Assembly: GCA_963969395.1 (NCBI GenBank)
Contig: OZ017799.1
Location: 13,270,501-13,334,500 of the forward strand
Direction of reading: 5' to 3'
Origin: Pseudoscleropodium purum
Taxonomy: Eukaryota; Streptophyta; Bryopsida; Hypnales; Brachytheciaceae
Length of the DNA: 64,000 bases
Part shown: positions 11,147 through 24,328 of the stretch, piece after piece
Position numbering within the stretch: the first letter of the stretch is position 1
How the letters are laid out: each line of letters opens with the position of its first letter
Position numbers and translations under genes: made by a program
The notes under the pieces: model-generated
The model's input: the letters and a program-made list of their open reading frames with translations, nothing else
What the model was told of the DNA's origin: nothing
The model's database searches: none

Positions 11147-14100
11147 TGGCATATGGCTCATTGCCTTGGAACTTAGGAACAGAAAGTAATAAAGGAAACT
11201 CTTAAAACCACAAGCAAGAAGCCTAACTTCAAATACTAAATCCCACTTACAACATATATAAGAATAAGTTAGCTACAACAAATACCAAATTATAGAATTC
11301 ACAATCAGAGTTTAGGCAAGATTTGGCAACAAAGCACAAACAAACTAGAGAATTTCCACTCATAGCATTGCCACAATTTAGTGGGCATGGTCTCTAGGGT
11401 TACTATCAAATAGTTTTAAAAAATCTAACAAAACAAGTAGAATAAAGAGTAAAGCAAAATTTGAAGGCAAACCAATGTTGCTGTTTTTAATTTGGAAAAC
11501 AACAACAAAATGAACACAATGACTCTTAAAACACCAAATTAGTCAAATTAGCCAAGTTGGCCAAAATCCACTATTATAGATCCAAACAGCTAGACAATAC
11601 AAAGAAAGGGAAGTTTTAGGGAGAGAAACAATGGACTTGAACACATTTTCCAAAAGTCTTCTTTTCTCTTTTAACCCCAAGAGTTTTCAAGAACGAGCTA
11701 CTAATTACTAAAATAAGGCAAATTTATTGCTAAACTTATTTTTAAATTTTGGAAGAAAACTCCAATTGACAAATGAATTGTGCCTTTGGCTTCAAAAGGT
11801 TCAAATTAGCTTACACAATCGGCTATCTCCTACTTCTTAGTCATTTGGAAATCTTCTACAAAATTAGGCAATTTGGAAATCTTTTGAATGGAGTGGAATC
11901 TTTTTAAAATGATTGCACCATTGGATTTATGGTATGTATTTACTCTCTAAACACCATCTAAAATCTTCAAATTTTGTTCATACCAAAAGGAACTTCACTT
12001 CTTATCTCTAACACCAAACTCTTTTTACTTAATTAATGCAATTGACTTTACTCTTGTTTAAGAAGATAAATCAACTCCAATCACCTACAATCCAATGTTC
12101 ATGGACTCTAGGAAGCTATAAACATGCCTTCACATTTTTGAAAAAAAAATGTGGCTTTTCACTTTTGTAGACCTATGAATGTAAACCAGCTTTGTGAAGT
12201 GCATGCTTGATAGTGGGAGAGCTCACTCTCATTCCCAATATTGGTTGTGCAAACTTTCTTACATCTATTCAAGTACACGTCCACCCTTCCTAAACCAATT
12301 GTAATACACACCTTCATTCTTGTACTCTATTCAATTTTCGAGGCTTGCTTCCATACAAACCTTCTACATTAGAAAGATGCACTTAACTGAGGTGAAGACA
12401 CTTCTTACTCTTACATGCAAAGTATTTGCTATCTTTCTATATGAACATCCTCTCTAAAGCATGGAAACTCCATTATCTTAAACCTGTTGAGATAGTGCTT
12501 TAATTTGGACATCTTGAAAAATAGAAGAAGAAGAAGGCCTATGCAATATGGATAATTGTGCACACAACTATTAAAGACTAAATTACACAAAGCTATGCAA
12601 GTGCTAGTGAAAAATCTCTCATAACTTTGTGCACATCAATCATATCCACAGGTTTTCACATTTCATGAATTGTCAGTCAAAAACTGATCAAATGAGACAA
12701 AAATGACCTCTAAGTTAGTCATCCATTTGTCATGACAGATACATTGACACTTCTACAAATAACTTTTCAAGAATCTCAATTTGAAATAGAAGGTGATCTG
12801 CCTTTGAACTAGTGAATACCGCTTACTGATTAATGACAATCAAAGTTGTGATTATTAAATGCAACAGATATTTCGTTAAAATGGCACCATTTTTTGGGCC
12901 ATTTTTCCATTAATTTTTTAAGACTTTTATAGATTTCAGACCCTGAAACCCTAAAATCTAGGACAAGTATACAGTTCAGACTGCCCATTCTAACCTAAAA
13001 GTGCCAAGTTTGTGGAGTACCATCATTTTAATGAAATATCTGTTATGTTTGATCAGATTTGGACATACAAATATTCTGTATCCAGAGTCCATGCATCTGC
13101 CAATCTTGCAGCGGTCGATTGAGTGTCCACCACATCTAAACGCACGACATGAATCTCAGCCTCTTCGATTCATACGTCGGCACCTTGAAAGCTCACTCAC
13201 ACCTGTCAACGTCCATTGCAATTCACAACCCAAGTTGACATGTAGTGTCTCACATTCCAAGTTGGAGAAAAATTCTCAATCTCACTCCACTAACTGAACT
13301 TACTCTCACACGCAGGTCCTGTTGAATTCATGCATGTACGGTATGAAAAATGTACAGTGGCCAAAAGAAAGTATATGGATTTTCTTCATAGTTAACTCAA
13401 AACTCTCAACACACCCACAAACCAAAAAATGAACTTCGGATCTAAAGCTTAGCTCCCAATTGTAGTTAACAACACCCCATCAGAGACTATGAAAAGGTGT
13501 GATCTGATCACCGATGAACAGTGCAAAAGAAATGACAGTCTCTTTGGGTTTTTTTTGTGGTGCCTGGATGAGTGGATTATCTGAAATTACATGTCACTTT
13601 CTTTGGGTACTGTACATTGTGGATCCATGGTGTCAAAGAAACCACGCATCAACAGTGTATATATTTTTTACACAACAATAGTGGATCACATAGAATAGGA
13701 AAATGACTGAGAAGACCGATGCAATAGTAGTCCTCAGTTTTAATATCACGTGGGTCTTCTCGTGGTCAACCTACATGACCCATGTTTCTACAAATTAATG
13801 CCTGCAATTGAATATGGAGTTGGTTGTGTTTGTGTCAATGCTGCAGAGGATTATTATTAATAAGTGATTCTCACAAAATTGGAACTTTTTCTTGGAGCGT
13901 CAAGAAACACAGAACTGACACACTAGGTGAGACAGTGTTTTTTTTTTGGAGGATTTTTGATGCAGGAGGTAGAGCTTGACCTTCAATTGGTGCTCAATTG
14001 ATATGTGGAAAAATTGGGGATCCAGCTCCAATTCTCCACTTCACCAGGCTTGACTTTCAAGTGAATGCCAGAAACTCCAACAGTGTATTGCTACAGGAGG

Positions 14101-14795
14101 GGATGTGTCATGTAAATTATTTGAGTCCATAGGACTGATTGTTTGTTTTTTTCTTCCTTGCCCTTCAATGCTCACCTGTCTCACCGTCCTTTTCAAACAA
14201 AAAAACAAAATTATTTGAATTGTATCCAAAGTTGATTCCATTTGAATAACTGAACTTCTTTTTTTATCACCTGCAATAAGCTTAACTTAGATGGAGCTTT
14301 TTGTTGTCTCCTTGCAGCTCACAAGCAAGGAAGTCCAATTCTTTTATGTTGGCGAGATTCAGAGAGCCTATTTTGTAATAAAGTTGAAGAGATCTCAATC
14401 AGAAGATTTAGATTTAAAGAAGTTTTTCTTTTCTTTTTTTCTTGAAACACATGGATGATTTCCATTGAAAGAAGCTTTTTCTTCAGAAGGGCTAATCATA
14501 ACATTCAGTAGCCTTCACAGAGGCTGCCTTTCCCTCCTTGCAGACGTCATCCACGAGATTCATCCATGCATCAATAATCTAAGCTGGCGGTACTGGAATA
14601 ATGGCAGTAAATTTTTGGCATGCTTCATTTTCTTTTGCAAAATCTCGGACAAAATATACAACTGATCATGATTTGTTAAGAAAAATGGTTTGCCTAAAAT
14701 CCCAAGTAAGAATCCTTTAATTAACATATGGTAGCAATTTACTTTCTGGTCCTTGCAATAACTTATTTTGAAAATTTTAAATCTTGGAGAGAAGC
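11147..14795. other. AT-rich spacer, no gene recognised
   Basis: A 98-codon frame at 13001-13297 has no recognisable domain, no close start context and no exon structure. It may be chance. Otherwise the region is AT-rich non-coding sequence. Confidence 0.5.
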
Positions 14796-15382
14796 TCTTT
14801 ATATACTTGTGGGGTGGTAGAAAGGTAGAACCAACCCATGTGGGATTTATAAATTAGGATTTGTAGTTTCTTAAACACTCGTAGTTAAAATCAAAAGTAG
14901 GAATTGTGATTGAAGTAAAATTTCAAACCTCATTTAGGCATAGTATAATAACTTTTTTCAAACAAACTTTAAGTATGGAAAGTTGTTAAATTGAGATCAA
15001 TTTCATCTCTAAAATCCATTTGAAATTTAGATCTTCCAATCAAAAGTTATGGACAAATTTCAAAGAGGATGTTTGAAAATGTCAAAAAGAAATTTCCTTC
15101 CAACCCCTCTCAAAAATTTGTCCATAACTTTTGATTGGAAGATCTAAATCTCAAAAGGATTTTTGGAGAGAAAACTTAATTTCATTTACCAACCTTTTTC
15201 AATTCAAAGTTTTAAGAAAAAAGTTTTTTATACTATGCCTAAATAAGGTCTGAAATTCTACTTCAATCACAATTCTTTGCTTTAATTTGACTAAACTATG
15301 AGCGGTTGAAAAAATACAAATTGAAATTTATATATTCCACATTGTTTGTTCTATCAACTAGTACCCCATAGGTATGTAAAGA
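14796..15382. mobile_element. Fold-back element of about 590 bp (family B)
   Basis: Two arms of about 280 bp face each other. The left arm contains CAAACCTCATTTAGGCATAG and the right arm its complement, reading CTATGCCTAAATAAGG. Near the centre, AGATCTTCCAATCAAAAG is matched by CTTTTGATTGGAAGATCT. It has no coding capacity. Fragments of the same family occur at about 34126-34215 and 55785-55960. No clear target duplication is visible, so the superfamily is not assigned. Confidence 0.8.
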
Positions 15383-15597
15383 ATTGTCTTCTCAACTCAC
15401 ATCACTCAACACAAGTGTCTAACAATGCATTTTGAGGAAAATTGAAAGTTGGTTTCTTTAAAAGTTTCGTAGTCATTTTGTAAAAACTTCTTATTTTTGC
15501 ACTATTTGAATTGGATGTATGGTTGAACTAACCAATTTTGTCATTCGCTCAATTTCATTGTCTATGCTTTGGCCCCAATTCTGTTGACTGTAAAACC

Positions 15598-16125
15598 CAT
15601 TAGAAGATTTTCGGGGCTTCTAGAAGCTTATAAGTTATCGCAGCCTATGAACACAAGGAACAAATTTGGTACAATGGAATGACGTGGCCGAGACCGTGCC
15701 ATATCATTGCCCAAATTTTTTTTCCAACTTTTTTTGGCATTTGAAGAATTTTTGAATTTTTTTCTTGACAACGGATCGTTCTCTCTGTTGTAGGGAACAA
15801 CTGTGAAGGAACAAACCCAAAACAAGCTCTTGGAGCATTAGAAGATTTTTGGAGGCTCCAAAAGCCTATTTTGGGCATGTTCCCCCGCAATTGTTCCCTA
15901 TAGCAAAAGGGATGGTCCGTTGTCAAAAAAAATTCAAAAAATTCAAAAAATTCAATTCTTCAAATGCCAAAAAAAATTCAATTTTTTTTTGGGCAATGAT
16001 GTGGCAGGGGCTCAACCACGTCATTCCATTGCACCAAACTTTCTTCCTACATTCATAGGCTACAATAACTCATAGGCTTCCGGAGGCTCCAAAAATCTTT
16101 TGATGCCCCCCAAAATCTTCTAATG
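15598..16125. mobile_element. Head-to-head pair of CATTAGAAGA MITEs (family C), about 528 bp
   Basis: The outer ends are CATTAGAAGATTTT and its complement AAATCTTCTAATG, and a third CATTAGAAGATTTTT lies in the middle at 15836. The left half is roughly the inverted copy of the right half. Both halves contain the complementary motifs of GGAATGACGTGG, TTTGGCATTTGAAGAATT and TTGACAACGGA. A single diverged unit at 24090-24328 shows that the basic unit is about 240-290 bp, so this is best read as two opposed units or a derived fold-back. Confidence 0.75.
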
Positions 16126-16755
16126 CATATCCATTCACTTTCTTGACAATTTCAGTGCATTAATGCCCAAAGGGTTAACGTGTCAATCCTTCATTGGCGA
16201 GAACTTAAGTGCCAATAGATACATATTCAAATGGTAATGGGTTGTTCATGAGACATTTTTGACCCTACTCTATCGATAGTTTTGTAATTTTAAGGCAGCT
16301 GACTTTGAAAATTCACAAAAATTACAATTCTAATTGAAAAATTATAATTACATGTGGGTTAGATTTGTGAAACAAGCACACAACTCGGAAAAAAATGTCC
16401 CTCTCTTGAAGTTGGCCCTAAGATAGTCAAATTGCAAATCAAGATGATAATAGGTTGTTCTACCTTATTTGAGTTTACATTTACCATGAGTCTGTAGATT
16501 TTGTGCATTGTTTTAAATGAAAGTAATTGTTTATATAAGTACCCTAAGTCAACAATAACTGATGTGGACTCTGACAAAAATCAACACATATCTTTTACCT
16601 ATTGACTTGGTGTTGAATATTCAACACCATTTTGTTAGAAGGAAGGCAACCAATATCTATGCTAGTGAATGTTATGATGTTGTGAACATCTGCTGGGAAT
16701 TTTAAAAAATTAGTATTATTAAGGATGATTTTCATAGGGTTGGCTTTACCAATGA

Positions 16756-17308
16756 CTTCCTCCGTCCCGAAATAAATATGTGTTTTCTTATAAATGGCTA
16801 GATCAACAGATGAGTTGCTCCTATTTTCTAGAAATTGCTTGGTTACTATAGTTTCTAGTAAACTCTACTAGGTGTAGAAGAGTGGAAGTCAACAATGAAG
16901 TAGTGCATGTTGAAAAAGGGGAGTGAAATTGAAAAAATTTCCCCCTTTTTAGAATTGTTCTAGTGCTATTAATTTGAATCATTTTTGACCAATGTTGGTG
17001 TAGTAAAGTTTAATGATGTCTTTTATATTCAACTCCGATGATGTCCTATGATTCAACTCTATGAAAATTTCAACATGAGATTTGTTGGTTGTAGTTTTTG
17101 TACAGTTAATATGGGTTGAATTCAACATCTTTGGTTGGTTAGAGGTTGCATTTTGATTCCCTTTACAGGATTCAAGTTGTTGTATAATCTCTAGATTCTT
17201 TTAGTTCTCAATTTTTAACTAGCTTCAATTATAAAGAGTCATTTTGAATTTAACTTGGGCAATGCAAGTTTATTTCAAAATCCCAAATTTCTTTTGGGAC
17301 AAAGGGAG
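16756..17308 (+). mobile_element. Stowaway-like (Tc1/mariner-type) MITE, copy A (about 553 bp)
   Basis: The left end TTCCTCCGTCCCGAAATA and the complement of the right end, CTCCCTTTGTCCCAAAAG, resemble the plant Stowaway terminus CTCCCTCCGTCCC. TA follows the right end and GA, possibly a mutated TA, precedes the left. The element at 31626-32200 is a related copy in opposite orientation. It is longer than typical Stowaway MITEs and has no transposase frame. Confidence 0.75.
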
Positions 17309-20300
17309 TACTATTTTTCTCACAAAGTTTGAATTTTTAGCCAGTCTCTAATTTTATTTTATTTTTACTTTTCTTTTTTCTTCTTTCATCTTGATGTGGT
17401 ATCTCAGAGAATAACAATCAGTGAATTTTGTAGACACTTTTTGCATGGCTTAGTGGTTCATAGGGAAAGATAGAGTCAGAAGACATGTTGTAAAGTCCCC
17501 ATTGAGTGTGTTGAAAGTCCCAAGTGATAAGTTACACAATCTTAGCAATTGATAGATCTTTTTTAGCACATCCCAAGGCGTTGCGGCCCCTGTCAGACAA
17601 GGTCTATTTTGCCCTTTGTGATTACAATCTGAGTCTTACATAAATTGGGTTCGAGCTTAGCATGAATTTGCACAAGAAGTGCAAGCAAGACTTTGCAAAA
17701 CAATTTATGTTTTAGCCAGCTTGAGAAAAACAGTGGACTGTGCTAGGAAGATTTAAACCCTAAAAAAGACACACATCAAATATTCATGGTTTGAAAAACG
17801 ACCTATTCAATATGATTTATTATTTTGTGAAAAATTGATAATCTTGGTGTGAAGTCGAGTTTTATTACATCACTAGGATCAGTGAGGAACATTGCATGTG
17901 TTGCTCAAAAAATCTGACAAAAACAGACAAAAGAAAATACAATCTTGATACAATCACAGGGTGGGTCTCTTTAAATTATTTTTCGGAAACTAGGGGATAA
18001 GAATTCATATAATTTGAGTCGGAGAGATATAATTTGGGTTTTTGCAAGTCTGTCCACAATTTTCAACATTCACCCTCGGAAAGTCCGGAGCCGATATAAT
18101 CCACATGCTTAGAGATTCATATTGTTATTTGGCAAAATTCAATTGTTGTTCAAATGTGCTCGGATGCGTGTTCATATTGAAGCGTCGGAGTGTGACAATC
18201 TAGGATGAGCATAAACCTTAAATTGGCTAGCTAGATGAATCTTTCAAAACCACTGCTTTGGTTCTTATTATTCAGTGGTTGAGAGATGTTTCCAGATGCA
18301 CATTTCCAAATGCACCAATTTTTGTGAGTCTATGTGAAATTTCATATTTTTCTTATTGGCAATGCTTCAAAGAATGAATCAATTGGATGTTTTAAGCAAA
18401 AGTTATGAAGATTGAAAGTCTTTTGGGTTGATGTCTTAAAATTATTTCCTTGAGACTTTGTACATATTGATTTTAGGAGATGTATTGTACATACTGTGAG
18501 CATCTCATTAAGTGGCACATGTAGGAGGCTCTATCTTGAAGAAGCTTTTAAGACTTGAAAATTCTAACATCAAAATTCTCTACAATTACAATTGCAACTA
18601 AGTTAAAAACTCAATTATAGAGTTAATTGAAAAGCTATGTTAACATGTTAATTGTAAAGCTATAAGAATTCAAATGCATTCTAGAATCCTCCTATCAAAT
18701 TAGACTGTTTGTTTTGTTTATTATGTTGAGATCTCCTAGACCGTGCATCTCCAATTAGCGTGTTTGGTATCATCAAAAAGCCCTCAGCGAGGAGGGGTGC
18801 ACGGGCTTGGTTTCGTATCGTTCCAACTTAAGGCATGAAATTTATTGAATTTTGAGGTTTTTATGAATTAAAAAATTATTTTTCCTTTGTTTTGACCATG
18901 GCAACAATACAAGACACATTAGTAAATATTGAAAGCAACACCAAATAAATAGAGTTTTTCATGACTTTATAATTAACTCTAATGTGCCATTTGAATTTTT
19001 TTTTTAAAGTAATCTCTTGTTTTAACTCTTTGTGTTTTGATTTTCAATTCTTAAAAGTGAATGTTTAAAAAATCAATGTTTAAATTTTGCTATCCCAATA
19101 GAATAATTGTACATATGTAAATTCAAATCTTCATTCAAATCAATCATTAGAGTTACAAAATAAGAAATATTGAGGATAAACAATGTAAACAAATTGAAGC
19201 TCTATTTCATTGTTCATGTTTTTTTCATTTTTTAAGAAATGAATACCATCAATGATTCCATAGAATTAATCCTAAGTCATATTATCCTACATAACTAACT
19301 ATACACTTACAATGTCAAATCTCCAATCCAATCAACAATGAATCTATAATACAAGATATATAAACATTGAAAGATTGAAACACTTGCAGAACTTCAAATT
19401 TGGATTCAAGAATGCACATGTTAATTTTACATTTTTTTACATTTTGATGGACGTAACCAAATTTATACAATTAGGCATTGAGGGATGAGGTGATCTTACT
19501 TTTGCTTTACTTGGGCTTGGTTGGCAATGGAAAAGAAACATTTTAAAATCATTGAACATGTAATTTTTTGAACATTGTATGCAACTACTATGAATTTTCA
19601 AAGAATTCGTTTGCAACTAAAATTTTCAAAGTATTCATGTTTAAAATGTGTATTAATTAAGTATTTCAAAGTGTCAAATTTGTAACAAGGTAGTATATAT
19701 AGGCATGGTTAACTTACCACAAGAGCAATTACAAAAAATGATTACACTAGAAGAAATGTCAACGAGAAAATCCACTCTAGTGGTCTAATTTGTCATAATT
19801 TTGGATCATCTTATTGGCCAAATCCTTGGTCTATATGGTCCATATAACTGCTATAGTAGTACTACCAATGGATTTTTTTTGGGGGGGGGAGATATATTGT
19901 TTTATTTATCATATTTTTGCTTGCTAGGCAAATTTCTCCAAATTTAAGACAATGTGGTGAGGCCAATTGACAATTATAATTCCAAAACAAACAAATTGAC
20001 TGCTACCAATTCTTTTAGTATAGATTATTTGTTATTGGTTACAATTTATTTGATTAAAAGTTTATCATAAAGTTTACTTCTAAAAATCATGAGACTCAAA
20101 GGATAAGTAGCCCTCAATCCCCACCCTTTGACAATTACTAGTTAATCTTCTCCAAACAAACTCTTTAATCCCTTTAGCTCTTGAATCCTTTCTTGAATTT
20201 TTTTCATATTTTTGCATACATCTTTATAAACTTATATTATATATTTACTTAAATTTCATCAAATTCATCATATAGAAAATGTTTTAAAATAAAAGTCAAG

Positions 20301-20829
20301 TATTGGTTTGGATAAATGAGAAGTTTTGTGGTCACAAAACCCTCTTGAACTTTTCTATATTGGTCATTTAGAATTTTATCTTATGTGTGCTAAGGGACTA
20401 AATTCTTTATTTATGATGATCTTGAAGATAGCATATTTTTTATTCTTATTTAGTGTGATTAGGTTATAAACTAGAAATATGTGCCAAACAAAGTGATCGT
20501 GAATACAATTCTAGGTGGTAAGGTAGGACCGTAGGAGACTCTAAAAGTGAGCATCTAAGGGTTGGTTGGCTTTTTTCATGTGGATTCTTGCATGGGATTA
20601 TTTTCAATTCATTATTTGGACAAAGAATAATAGATTTTGATTGTAACACAAGTTGTTTTGTATTTTTTGAAGCATTTTTAAATTACTTATGAATTTTCAA
20701 ACATGAAAAGTCATAGGCCTCTATTTATGACCTTAGGTTTTTCTTGAATTGTTCACTTGCAACTTCTAAAGAGAAATGGGGAAAGCAAAGAGAATGATAG
20801 CCTCTTGCAATGAATAATTTTTTTTATTG
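17309..20829. other. AT-rich spacer, no gene recognised
   Basis: No open frame of note occurs. A somewhat GC-richer patch near 17570-17650 and another near 18735-18830 resemble nothing I recognise and may be old transposon remnants. Confidence 0.5.
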
Positions 20830-21810
20830 ACCCATTCAATGACTATGAAAGGTTCATTTAACCCCTAAAGTTCCAAGAGTATGTTTTCACGAGAATGCTT
20901 AAAAATTGCCATTTTCAGTACAAGTACCAAATTCTTGAAAAAAAACCTTTTTTCACACATAAAACCATAGGATCTTGTAGTATGTTGATTTAAAAACATG
21001 TGATAAAAATTTCAGAAATTTTCACTATGTGCATTGCAAGATATGAGCATTCAAATTCACTAAAATCATTCTTTTAGCCTTGCCAAAAATATGCCAGTTG
21101 CACTTCACAAGCTCACTTTTTTATGAAAAAATGTCCGAAATGGTAGTGCTTCTTTGGATTCCTTTTCCTACATAAGCTAGACACATGCTTGAAAAGTTTC
21201 AAATCGTTTGAAATTGTACAACATATAGGAAAAAAATAGTAAGTAGACACTAGTAGTAAATGATTCAAATTACTGAATTGTTAAGCATTTAATTATGGAA
21301 TTGAAAAATACCAATTCCAATGGTTGTAATGTTCTAATAAACAATCCACATCCTATGATTTTATTTTATTTTCCCAAAATATTGAAAATTGAGTATAATA
21401 AAGGTTTTCAAAGTTTATTTTAGAGTAGAAAATCCATAACTCTTTGCAAACAAAAAATTCTCATAACTTTTGACTCATTTATATAAATGGAATGATTCAA
21501 AGCTTTCCATATATATAACTCTATAAAACCAATTTCATATCTTAGTTTATGGAAAAACTGATTTTTTCTAATTTGCCCTCATTGTCTATTTACAAAAAAA
21601 AAGTAATGTATTAGTCTATTAATAACTTTTGACTCATCTTTTCAAATGTCATGAAATTAAGTACATATGAAATATATTCCTTGTCTTCACCTTATATTAA
21701 AATTTGGGCCAAAAATATTGAAATCTCTAGTCATACATACTTGCTCCAAATTCCTATATAGCCAAAAAATGCATGCAACATTGCAATTGGTCCTTTAGGG
21801 CAATTAGGGG
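20830..21810 (+). repeat. Left arm of a diverged 0.95-kb inverted repeat
   Basis: This segment is recognisably the reverse complement of about 25765-26710. Shared landmarks in order are CCTAAAGTTCC/ACTCTAGGGG, TTTCAGAAATTT, GTTGCACTTCACAAG, AATTGTACAACATATA, GTTTATTTTAGAGTAGAAAA and GGTCCTTTAGGG. Identity is moderate, with many indels. It contains no gene. The pair could be two insertions of one unknown repeat or the ends of a large old element. Confidence 0.6.
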
Positions 21811-23708
21811 TTAAAGATCACCTCATGTCCATTTTAGATGAGTCTACATAGGCGGTTCTAAATGACCCTCCAACATTTAAATCTCCTACCTTATTTAATT
21901 GTTGCACCTCTTTTGACTCTAAGTCATAAAAGCTTGACAAATGCCTCTCATTTTGGCTTTTTTTTTATGTTTGAATTTATAACCCTTCTTTTAGAAGATG
22001 AATTCAAAGTCTTAACCCTTTGAATCTCAAGAATTCCCTTATCAACTCTTAAAGTTTTGGATAGATATCTATGATTTGAATTTTTGGCAAGATTTTGAAA
22101 CTTTTTTGAAACACAAGAAAAATAATTAGCTTTATGGAAATATAATTTTTATTTCAATTGGTGCCCCAAAAGGAAAAAATTTTGTAGATGCAATGAGCCT
22201 ATAACAAGTAAAAGTGGACAACAAATAAACCACAAAACTTGAAATAATTTTTAATTTTCTTTCTTATAGATTGTATTTTTGTGTATGTGGAAAAATTTGG
22301 TTCATTCCATTTGGATAAGTGATGTGAAAGTTATGAAGCTTCTTGTTTTGTAGGCAATCTCAACAAAATCTTGAGAAAATAATTATTGAATCTGTTCATG
22401 AACTCAATTTTAACATTTTTCAAAAAAAAAAAGTTGCATTTTGTTTAGTTTGCTTTTAGATCAGTCCCATTGTTGAAATTAGTGTATTTCAATTTCATCT
22501 CAGAGCTATTAACAATTTAGTTTTCCTTTCTATCTTGTAATTACTTTCAATTGAATCAACAATTTTTAAAGTATAAAAATCAAACGGTGGGGATTTATTT
22601 TCCAAACTTTCAATTCAATTCTTCAATATATTAAAAAATTTAATTCACAATCTATAGTACAAAAATTGTAAGTTAAGAGAATAATCTAGTTAGGCTAAGA
22701 GCAAAAGAACTTGTTCTCTTCACTTTAAATGTTTATATCTTATAATTCATATATGGTCAAAGTTTATAAAATCTCTTCCAAATATTTTTGTACTAGTCTA
22801 GTGCAAGATCCTATGGTTGGATATGCAAAATAAATAAATAAATTTTGTTGTTTGCATTGAAAATAACAATTTGAGTATTTTTTGACAAAAAAAATGACCT
22901 CAGGACTTTAGAAGGTAATAGCATAATGTTGCTACAAATACCAAATGTCCAATGGTTGACAAAAAAATCTTTCTATATTAGACAAAAGTGTAGATGTTCA
23001 ACCTTGGAATTTTGTATGAAAAGGGAGGCCTTGCATATTAGTCTGACCTCCAATAAATGTTTTTAGATTTTTTAAGCAAATGATTCTTACTATACTAAAA
23101 AGAAGCGATTTCCATAGTGATCAACCCAGCATTTCAAAATTAAAATTGCACAAATTTAGGTGAATTTGGACACATCTTTCACAATGACAATGAGGTACAG
23201 TGTTGGTTCAAAGTTCTTAAGTCTTAACTAGTGTTGGAATTTGACAAATTATGTTGAGTTTCTAGGAATAATCTCTTCATGATTTCTTCTTTTAAGTGAC
23301 CTATCTTCAAAAATATTGTCTTTGAAATGACATACAGAAATTTAAATTGACACTAAAAACTTGTCACAAATTGAGAATAAAAAATTCAAATGAAACATTT
23401 TATTCCAAAATATAGACAAAAGCAACTATCTTTTATTTTTCAAACTTTTTCTAAACTTAAAATCATAATGCCAATTCATTTCTTCCTTACTAATCTTGTA
23501 CAAAAAAACCTAACAAAAGTTCATCTAAGGTCTCCAATTGAAGCCTACATAGGATTGATTTTAATGAGATTTTACTTCAAAATGCTTCTTATTAATGGAT
23601 GTGCTTGTTGGAATAACTAAATCTTATGCCAAAATTCCATGGACATGGACCACTTTCCATGCCACTCAATATTAACCCTAGCAAACTCCCTCACTACTTC
23701 AAACATAT
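21811..23708. other. AT-rich spacer between the inverted arms, no gene recognised
   Basis: A 76-codon plus-strand frame at 23390-23620 shows no family resemblance. Nothing else is visible. Confidence 0.5.
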
Positions 23709-23926
23709 GACTATAAAAAAGCCTAAGTTTTAAGTGATAAGCCCTGATTTTTTTCTTGATGAATTTTAGTGGGCATCTAATGCAATAAACCCATTTTTTG
23801 TCAACAAAAATGTTCAATGTAACATCAATGTTGACATAAAAACATGGATTTGTTGCTTTGAACATTCACTAAAATCCATTAAGAAAAATCAAGGCTTGTC
23901 ATTTAAAATGAGGGTTTCTTATAGTG
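23709..23926. mobile_element. Fold-back MITE, CACTA-like ends, copy B (218 bp)
   Basis: Its 3-bp duplication TAT (23706-23708 and 23927-23929) flanks the ends GACTATAAAAAAGCC and GGGTTTCTTATAGTG. The consensus terminus is therefore CACTATAAGAAACC, with the first C mutated at the left. The arms pair along most of the element, for example CTAATGCAATAAACCC with its relic near 23850. The core CATCAATGTTGACATAAAA is shared with 9478-9696. It is non-coding. Confidence 0.85.
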
Positions 23927-24089
23927 TATTCTTCTTCTCACATTCAAAGCTTATTGTATGTGTCAACAAACTCCAATCCTTGGGCCTTGCACATGTTATT
24001 ATCTTGTTCCTTCATATATGTAGTTTCAAAACTATTCCCTCTAGCCATTGATCATGTCACTATTTTGATCATTCATTAGTAATTTCAAA

Positions 24090-24328
24090 CATTAGAGTAT
24101 ATTTTAGGGCAATAAGAGACTGTGAGTTATCATGCCCTGAAAATGTTGTGAACAGTGTTAGCAAAGCAATCCGACATGGTCACAAGAGTGCCACGTCACT
24201 TTCCAATTTTTTGGCATTTCAAGAACTAAATTTTTTTTCTAACTACCAGCCATACCCTTCATTGTGGGGATACAACAATAGGAACAAGCCCAAAAAAGCC
24301 CTTTACAGTCCTCAAATTTCTTCTAATG
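24090..24328 (-). mobile_element. Single diverged family C MITE (CATTAG ends, 239 bp)
   Basis: It begins CATTAGAGTATATTTTAGGG and ends TTCTTCTAATG. On the minus strand it shows the family C landmarks of the pair at 15598-16125: a GGGC-TTGTTCC motif, AAATGCCAAAAAATT and GTGACGTGGCA. The 64-codon frame across it is incidental. Confidence 0.65.

Noticed and set aside
10809..11189. Five overlapping open frames on both strands
   Set aside because: They follow from the GC-rich, stop-poor sequence of the hAT-type MITE. The residues are Arg/Pro/Gly repeats without domain.
17640..17660. GGGTTCGAGCTT, resembling a tRNA T-arm
   Set aside because: No acceptor stem or anticodon arm can be formed around it.
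9478..23926. Ends of a single 14.4-kb element
   Set aside because: Each copy is a complete palindromic unit with its own, different 3-bp target duplication.
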